Below, piece after piece: positions 8,626 through 13,026 of a stretch of 13,026 nt of DNA. The notes under the pieces were generated by a model. It was not told the origin of the DNA and ran no database searches. It was given only the letters and a program-made list of their open reading frames with translations. How positions within the stretch are numbered: position 1 is the stretch's first letter; the number at the start of each line of letters is the position of its first letter. Origin of the DNA: VRUE01 sp033856195 (GTDB taxonomy: Bacteria > Actinomycetota > Thermoleophilia > Solirubrobacterales > 70-9); assembly GCA_033856195.1 (NCBI GenBank), contig JAWVFL010000006.1, positions 1 through 13,026 of the forward strand, in the 5' to 3' direction. Both the position numbers and the translations under genes were made by a program.

Positions 8626-8741
8626 AGCGCCAGTCCCGGCAGGGGTTCCGCTTAACTTTTTCGGTGGGACGAATGCCGTTGACGCCGCAAGGTCAGAGAC
8701 GAAAAAGTACAAGACGCTCCACCCCTGCCGGGACTGGCGCT
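8626..8741. repeat. 116-bp foldback element with 21-bp terminal inverted repeats
   Basis: Bases 8626-8646 and 8721-8741 are a perfect 21-bp inverted repeat (the left arm begins AGCGCCAGTCCC and ends GCAGGGGT). Inside, CTT/AAG (8651-8653 with 8711-8713) and ACTTTTTCG/CGAAAAAGT (8655-8663 with 8700-8708) form a second stem around a 36-nt loop. Both arms therefore read terminal repeat, short spacer, then ACTTTTTCG. It starts 6 nt after the XRE stop, and its right end supplies two bases of the stop codon of the convergent gene (8740-8742). It could be a MITE-like insertion or an elaborate bidirectional terminator. Confidence 0.8.
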
Positions 8742-9264
8742 AGGGGAGGAACTGTTCGAGGAAGCTCTGGGCGGGACCTAGGAAGCCCTGTACGTTGTCG
8801 AGCAGGGATTCGGCGTTGTTGATGAGTTCAATTGCTTGGTCGAGCGGGATGTTTCTCAGGGTTTCGCGCAAGGGTGCGGCGAGGAGAGGATTGAGGGCGC
8901 CGGCTTCTTCGGCGTCGTCGACGGCGCGCAGCAGGCCCGCTCGAACGGCCCTGGCCAGCCGTGCGTCGCCGATCTCGTAGCGCTCCATGAAGCGTTCCCG
9001 CCCTTCGGGAGTCGCCAGCGCCCGTGCCAGCGTCTCGCGGCTGACGCCGAGCTGGCAGGCAGCGCCGTCGAGGGCCGAAAGCGTGAACTGCTGTGCGATC
9101 TCCTGCAGGCCTTCGGGACTGCGCCAGGCTCGGTGTTTGCACGGGTCCTGGGTCTTCTCCGGCGTGTAGGAGGAGCCGCCCGCCGCCAGGTAGACACCGA
9201 CCAGGACGACCGCGGCGACCAACGCACCGCCGACCAACACCCGCGACCGCACTGCCTCACCCAT
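8740..9264 (-). CDS. Membrane-anchored protein of unknown function
   Basis: 174 residues, no family recognised. Residues 8-28 (RVLVGGALVAAVVLVGVYLAA) form one membrane anchor or signal-anchor after a short basic N-terminus, so the rest should lie outside the cytoplasm. The external part has two cysteines (in DPCKHRAW and GAACQLGV) that could form a disulfide. It is mostly helical, and the region LREPLRETLRNIPLDQAIEL-like near 130-150 looks amphipathic. The ATG at 9264 is preferred over the TTG at 9270 because GGAAGG lies 6 nt before that ATG. It follows the MFS gene by 57 nt on the same strand and may be co-transcribed. Its stop codon overlaps the end of the foldback element, so a truncated C-terminus cannot be excluded. 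Confidence 0.75.
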   Translation of the reverse strand: MGEAVRSRVLVGGALVAAVVLVGVYLAAGGSSYTPEKTQDPCKHRAWRSPEGLQEIAQQFTLSALDGAACQLGVSRETLARALATPEGRERFMERYEIGDARLARAVRAGLLRAVDDAEEAGALNPLLAAPLRETLRNIPLDQAIELINNAESLLDNVQGFLGPAQSFLEQFLP

Positions 9265-9270
9265 AGGCAA

Positions 9271-9276
9271 CCTTCC
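9271..9276 (-). promoter_or_regulatory. Shine-Dalgarno sequence of the membrane-anchored gene
   Basis: Minus strand GGAAGG, part of GGGGAAGG, lies 6 nt before the ATG at 9264. It decides against the in-frame TTG at 9270, which would be directly adjacent. Confidence 0.6.
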
Positions 9277-9321
9277 CCTGTGCCTTGGCGGTGCCTTGCG
9301 ATGGAAAGGAACAGCGGAAGC

Positions 9322-10695
9322 TCACAGCTCCACCCTCCGCGCCATCGCGATCGGGATCAACGAGAGCAGGCCGATCAAGGCGGCAAGGCCGAACGAGGGG
9401 CTGAAGGCGTGCGTGGCGCCACGGTTGAGCTGCTCCTGGAGTTCGTCGCGAAGCTGCACAACCTCGTCGCGTTCCGCGGGATCATCGGGGAGCGGCTCGA
9501 AGGCGGGGCCGATCGTCGGCACTTTCCCCTTCTCGTCGTCGAGGCGGCTCTCTATTTTCTGCGCCAGGTCGAGCTTGAGCAGCGGTGGCACGCGCGAGTC
9601 GAGGATCACGGCGGTGCCGGCGTCGATCGCGTCCTGGCGCTGCTGGGCGATGTCGTGGGTGAAGATCGGCGTCACCGCCAGCAGCCCGATGACCACGCCG
9701 GCATGGCGAGCCGAGATCGTCCAGCCGCCGTGAATCGCCTGCGGCGACCGGCCGCTCAGCGCGGTCTCGGTCAGCGCCGAGAGCACCAGCGCGAGGCCGA
9801 TCCCGACCATCACCTGCGGCGGCAGGGTCAGGGCAACCTCGGCCTTCGGCAGCAGGGCGAGGCCGCCAAGGCCGCCGGAGACTAGGATCGCGCCGGCCGC
9901 GGCTCGCGCCCGCGCGCTCGCCACGAGCCTGTCCAGGCGGCTGCCGAGCAGAGCCGAGAGCGGCATCACGCTGACCACGATCGCGGCGCCGATGGGGCTC
10001 AGCCGCCAGCCCTCGATCAGCAACAGGACGAGCAGGAAGAGGGCGCCGGCGATCGCCGCCGAGACCAATGCCAGCGCCAGATTGGCAAGCAGGTGCGGCC
10101 GGCCGGTCTGCCGCAGCTCCGCGGAGAGCACCCCCGTGGCGGCCTCGTGCTTGGCAACGGCGAGAATCGGCGCCGCCGCCGCAAGCGCGATCGGCAGCTG
10201 GATCAGGAAGATCGATTGCCAGGAGACGAGCTCGGTGAGCAGGCCGCCCGCCGCCGGGCCCAGCGCCGCGCCGGTTGCCCCAGCGGTCGCCCAGATCGCG
10301 GTGGCGCGGCGCTCGGAGCCGACCGTGGCCGGCAACAGCTCCAGCACCGCCGTTACCGCCGCGGCGCCGCCGAGCGCCTGCACGCAGCGCGCCGCGATCA
10401 GGGTGCTGAGCTGGTCGGAGACCGCACAGGCCAGGCTGGCGCCGGCGAACACCGCCAATCCGACGGCGGCGGCTCGTCCCGGACCGACCCGGCGCGCCAG
10501 GTGCGCGGCCGGCACCGCCGCCAACGCCATCACGAGGTTGAAGGAGATGAGCACCCAGGTGACGCCAGCGACGCTGGTGTCCAGCTCGCGGTAGATCTGA
10601 GGCAACGCCAGGACGACGATCGAGGAGTCGGCCAGCACCAGGCCGACGGCGAGCGCCAGCGCGGCGACGCGGGGTCGGGGGGCCTCGGAGCTCAG
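9322..10695 (-). CDS. MFS transporter, DHA2-like drug exporter
   Basis: 457 residues with about 12 membrane segments. The N-terminal half has the DHA2-type pattern: DSSIVVLALPQIYRELDTS after TM1, WVLISFNLVMALAAVP in TM2, RCVQALGGAAA in TM4, GPAAGGLL in TM5 and WQSIFLIQLPI in TM6. It appears to lack the extra central pair of helices found in 14-TM members. A hydrophilic loop of about 100 residues sits before the last helix, the place where QacA-type exporters have an external loop. The GTG at 10638 would cut TM1 in half. The frame continues upstream through PRVAALALAVGLVLADSS to a CTG at 10695 that overlaps the previous stop (CTGA) and has AGGGAG 8 nt before it, so a rare CTG start is proposed. 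The substrate is unknown, presumably a toxic small molecule exported by proton antiport. Confidence 0.85.
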   Translation of the reverse strand: MSSEAPRPRVAALALAVGLVLADSSIVVLALPQIYRELDTSVAGVTWVLISFNLVMALAAVPAAHLARRVGPGRAAAVGLAVFAGASLACAVSDQLSTLIAARCVQALGGAAAVTAVLELLPATVGSERRATAIWATAGATGAALGPAAGGLLTELVSWQSIFLIQLPIALAAAAPILAVAKHEAATGVLSAELRQTGRPHLLANLALALVSAAIAGALFLLVLLLIEGWRLSPIGAAIVVSVMPLSALLGSRLDRLVASARARAAAGAILVSGGLGGLALLPKAEVALTLPPQVMVGIGLALVLSALTETALSGRSPQAIHGGWTISARHAGVVIGLLAVTPIFTHDIAQQRQDAIDAGTAVILDSRVPPLLKLDLAQKIESRLDDEKGKVPTIGPAFEPLPDDPAERDEVVQLRDELQEQLNRGATHAFSPSFGLAALIGLLSLIPIAMARRVEL

Positions 10696-11291
10696 TAGCC
10701 CAGCTCCCTCGCGTAGGTCTCGCGGTAGGCACGCTGCTTGTCGAGAACCTCTTCCACATAGGCGCGGGTTTCCGGGAACGGGATCCCCTCCACGCTAAGG
10801 TCGCTGCCACCCCACTCGTCGGCGTTCCCCGGGCCGGCGTTGTACGCGGCGAGAGCGGCGACCACGTCGCCGTCGTAGCGGTCAAGCAGTTCCCGCAGCA
10901 GATAGGTGCCGTAGCGAATGTTGAGTTCGGGATCGCCGAGGTCTTTGAGCTTGAAGGTCGTGCCGCCGCTGAGGCGCTCTATTTCGTTGGCGGCAGCGGG
11001 GGTGATCTGCATCAGGCCGCGCGCTCCCGCGCTCGACGTGCGGTCGCTGAACTTCGACTCCGAGTAGATCACCGCAGCGATCAGGGCCGCATCGACGTCC
11101 TTTTCACGCGACTGCTGGCGAATTACGTCCTCGTGGCGAAGGGGCAACGTGAGCTCTTGGATAGCCCTGTCAACAGTCCCCACCAGTCCCAGCAGCACGC
11201 AGGCGACGATACCGGCGGCGACCGCCGCGGCGCCAATCGCCAGGCGGCGCCTTCTTCGTTTCCTAACCGGGCGCTTTCGGGCCGCGCTCAT
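10692..11291 (-). CDS. Membrane-anchored lytic transglycosylase (SLT domain)
   Basis: 199 residues. A strongly basic N-terminus (KRPVRKRRRRR) is followed by one membrane segment (17-38), so the catalytic part faces the cell wall. The SLT domain covers about 53-199: catalytic Glu78 in YSESKFSD, GARGLMQITPAAANEI, LNIRYGTYLL, and AALAAYNAGPGN. Such enzymes cleave the MurNAc-GlcNAc bond of peptidoglycan with formation of an anhydro sugar. The ATG at 11291 overlaps the coaE stop (ATGA) and is preceded directly by GAGGGG, so translation is probably coupled to coaE. The gene in turn overlaps the MFS gene by 4 nt. The link of a wall hydrolase to coaE looks like operon convenience; no shared pathway is evident. 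Confidence 0.92.
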   Translation of the reverse strand: MSAARKRPVRKRRRRRLAIGAAAVAAGIVACVLLGLVGTVDRAIQELTLPLRHEDVIRQQSREKDVDAALIAAVIYSESKFSDRTSSAGARGLMQITPAAANEIERLSGGTTFKLKDLGDPELNIRYGTYLLRELLDRYDGDVVAALAAYNAGPGNADEWGGSDLSVEGIPFPETRAYVEEVLDKQRAYRETYARELGY

Positions 11292-11866
11292 CCCCTCAGC
11301 TTCGCGACGAGGGCGGACAGGCGTCGCTCGAGGTCCTCGAGCGTGCCGTCGTTCTCGATCACGTGCTCGGCGCGGGCCGCCTTCTCGTCCTGAGCGAGCT
11401 GCCGCGCCTCGCGCTCGCCGACCAGGGCGTGGCCGCGCGCCTCGGCACGGGCGCGACGGACGTCGTCGGAGGTGACGACGGCGAGTGTGGTGTCGAACAC
11501 AGGCTCCATCTCGGACTCGAAGAGCAGCGGCACCTCGACCACGGCGACCTCGACGTTCTCGTCCAGCGAAGCGAGCCAGCTGCCGATCCGCTCGCCCACC
11601 AGCGGGTGGATCTGCGCCTCCAGCCACTTCAGCTGCTCTGGATCGGCAAACACGATCTCGCCGATCTTGGTGCGGTCGACGCGACCGCCGGGCGCCACGC
11701 CTGCGCCCCAGCGCCCGGTCAGCCTGCCCAGCAGAGGTTCTGAGTCGAGCAGCTCATGGACGACGGCGTCGCTGGAGATCGTCGCTGCCCCAAGCCGCTC
11801 GAAGGCCGCCAGAGACTCTGACTTCCCAGCCGCGATCCCACCGGTCAACCCGATAGTCAGCGGCAC
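11288..11866 (-). CDS. coaE: Dephospho-CoA kinase
   Basis: 192 residues, the usual length. The N-terminus TIGLTGGIAAGKS carries the P-loop (residues 9-16). It is followed by LGAATISSDAVVHELL, IHPLVGERIGSWL, VVEVPLLFESEMEPVFD, and the C-terminal HVIENDGTLEDLERRL, all typical of CoaE. The enzyme phosphorylates the 3'-hydroxyl of dephospho-CoA with ATP, the last step of coenzyme A synthesis, in the cytoplasm. GTG at 11866 starts 6 nt after the rpsA stop codon; no clear Shine-Dalgarno sequence is present, so coupling to rpsA translation is likely. rpsA next to coaE is a conserved actinobacterial gene pair. The 3' end overlaps the transglycosylase gene by 4 nt. Confidence 0.96.
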   Translation of the reverse strand: MPLTIGLTGGIAAGKSESLAAFERLGAATISSDAVVHELLDSEPLLGRLTGRWGAGVAPGGRVDRTKIGEIVFADPEQLKWLEAQIHPLVGERIGSWLASLDENVEVAVVEVPLLFESEMEPVFDTTLAVVTSDDVRRARAEARGHALVGEREARQLAQDEKAARAEHVIENDGTLEDLERRLSALVAKLRG

Positions 11867-11872
11867 AGCGCG

Positions 11873-13026
11873 CTAGGACTCGGAGGGTTCCTCAGCGGGC
11901 GACTCGGCCTCATCGGACTCGCCGGCGGCCTCATCGGTGTCATCAGGCGAATCCGGCCGCTCCTGCACCGATTCCCCCTCCTGCTCAGCCTCGCCATCTT
12001 CCTCAGGCGCCTCGGCAACCGGAGCCTCAGCCTCCTCGGCCGCCGGAGCCTCCTCGGCTTGCTCCTCCTCGGCGGCGGGCGCCTCTGGCTCCTCAGCGGC
12101 AGCGGGCTCAGCCGCCTCGGCGGCGGGCTCCTCGGCGACCTCGTCAGACGCCTCGTCCGCGGGTGGCGTGGCGGTGGGCTCCTCGCCCGCAGCTTGCGAG
12201 GACGAGGAGTCCTCTGCCACGACAGGACCCGCGGCCGAGCCGTCAGGTCCCTCGCCAGTCGAGCCCTCGGAAGCCTCCTGAATCTGCGCCCCCAAGTCGC
12301 CCATCGGCATCTTCTGCTCCTCAACCTGCTTGATGCTGAGCGAGAGCCGCCTGCGCTCCTCGTCGATCTCGAGAATCTTGACGTCAAGCGTCGTGCCCGG
12401 CTCGACAACCTCGCTGGGGCTCTCGACGTGATGGTCGGCAAGCTCGGAGATGTGGACCAGGCCCTCGACGCCGGGCAGGATCTCGACGAAAGCGCCGAAG
12501 GCGACCACCTTGGTCACCGTGCCACCGAGCACGTCGCCGGGACGGTGGGCGCTGATCACGCGCTGCCAGGGATCCTCCTGGGTCTGCTTGAGACCAAGCG
12601 AGATGCGCTGACGGTCGCGGTCGATGTCGAGCACCTTGATCCGCACGGTGTCGCCAATCGCCACCACCTCGGAGGGGTGGTTGACGTGGCTCCAGGAAAG
12701 CTCGGAGATATGGATCAGGCCGTCGATCCCGTCGAGGTCGACGAAGGCGCCGAAGTCGACGATGTTGGAGATCTTGCCCTCGACGACCTGGCCGGGCTCG
12801 AGGCGGCCGAGGATCTGCTCGCGCACCTCCTTGCGCTCTTCCTCGAGCACGGCGCGCCGCGAGAGCACCACGTTGTTGCGGCTGCGATTGAGCTCGATCA
12901 CTTTGCACTCGAGCGTCTGGCCCATGAACTCGTCGAGGTTGTGGACGCGGCGGATGTCGACCAGCGAGGCGGGCAGGAAGCCGCGCACCCCGAGGTCGAG
13001 GATGAGGCCGCCCTTGACGACCTCGA
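11873..13026 (-). CDS. rpsA: 30S ribosomal protein S1 (5' end outside window)
   Basis: The frame enters at the right edge, and the last 383 residues are visible. They start inside an S1 repeat (EVVKGGLILDLG, then RGFLPASLVDIRRV and ECKVIELNRSRNNVVLSRR), followed by two complete S1 repeats at about 75-147 (VEGKISNIVDFGAFVDL, GLIHISELSW) and 160-233 (GGTVTKVVAFGAFVEI, GLVHISELAD). S1 repeats bind single-stranded mRNA and help load it on the 30S subunit. After the last repeat comes a tail of about 145 residues rich in Ala, Glu, Pro and Ser, with a single basic residue. Such low-complexity acidic tails are seen in some actinobacterial S1 proteins, but this one is long. coaE follows after 6 nt. 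Confidence 0.96.
   Translation of the reverse strand, partial: EVVKGGLILDLGVRGFLPASLVDIRRVHNLDEFMGQTLECKVIELNRSRNNVVLSRRAVLEEERKEVREQILGRLEPGQVVEGKISNIVDFGAFVDLDGIDGLIHISELSWSHVNHPSEVVAIGDTVRIKVLDIDRDRQRISLGLKQTQEDPWQRVISAHRPGDVLGGTVTKVVAFGAFVEILPGVEGLVHISELADHHVESPSEVVEPGTTLDVKILEIDEERRRLSLSIKQVEEQKMPMGDLGAQIQEASEGSTGEGPDGSAAGPVVAEDSSSSQAAGEEPTATPPADEASDEVAEEPAAEAAEPAAAEEPEAPAAEEEQAEEAPAAEEAEAPVAEAPEEDGEAEQEGESVQERPDSPDDTDEAAGESDEAESPAEEPSES

Noticed and set aside
11930..12200. Tandem DNA repeat in the S1 tail
   Set aside because: Repetition comes from Ala/Glu/Pro low-complexity coding (GCC, GAG, CCG codons) with no fixed period.

Overview
This is a GC-rich chromosomal window from an actinobacterium. 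The gene content fits a deep-branching lineage such as Thermoleophilia, but that placement is inferred from sequence style, not proven. The backbone is a minus-strand series read from the right edge: rpsA (cut by the window end), coaE, a membrane-anchored lytic transglycosylase, an MFS exporter, a membrane-anchored protein of unknown function, uvrB, a thioredoxin-TPR protein (CnoX/YbbN type) and uvrA. An rpsA-coaE-uvrB-MFS-uvrA neighbourhood is also known in mycobacteria, so this is ordinary conserved chromosome carrying nucleotide-excision repair, translation, coenzyme A and cell-wall functions.

Five genes run the other way: an HD-GYP phosphodiesterase (3' end only, left edge), an AbiEi-like/DUF559 protein, a SnoaL-like protein, a DoxX-like membrane protein and a small XRE regulator. 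The last four sit one at a time between the backbone genes. Inverted repeats fill or overlap all four convergent junctions: 461-476, 4417-4465, 5673-5828 and 8626-8741. A fifth hairpin, 3459-3507, lies over the start codon of the DUF559 gene.

The most unusual structure is at 3459-4465. The AbiEi/DUF559 gene is bracketed by two related 49-nt hairpins, 36/49 identical without gaps. Three base pairs are exchanged in a compensatory way and two more changes keep or improve pairing. The start codon lies in the loop of the left copy, and the right copy carries a decayed version of the same start region. This looks like a hairpin-bounded, possibly mobile, nuclease-like cassette. Two other foldback structures were found: 8626-8741, with 21-bp perfect terminal inverted repeats and a second inner stem, and 5673-5828, with 16-bp ends and several internal hairpins.

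Regulation that can be read: a GAAC-N4-GTTC palindrome 8 nt upstream of the uvrA start suggests LexA/SOS control. uvrB, the thioredoxin gene and the DoxX gene have TAnnnT boxes 6-8 nt before GTG starts, suggesting leaderless mRNAs. The SnoaL-like gene has a conventional promoter and a strong Shine-Dalgarno sequence. rpsA-coaE-transglycosylase-MFS are tightly packed with 4-nt overlaps and are probably co-transcribed, with the unknown membrane-anchored gene following after 57 nt.
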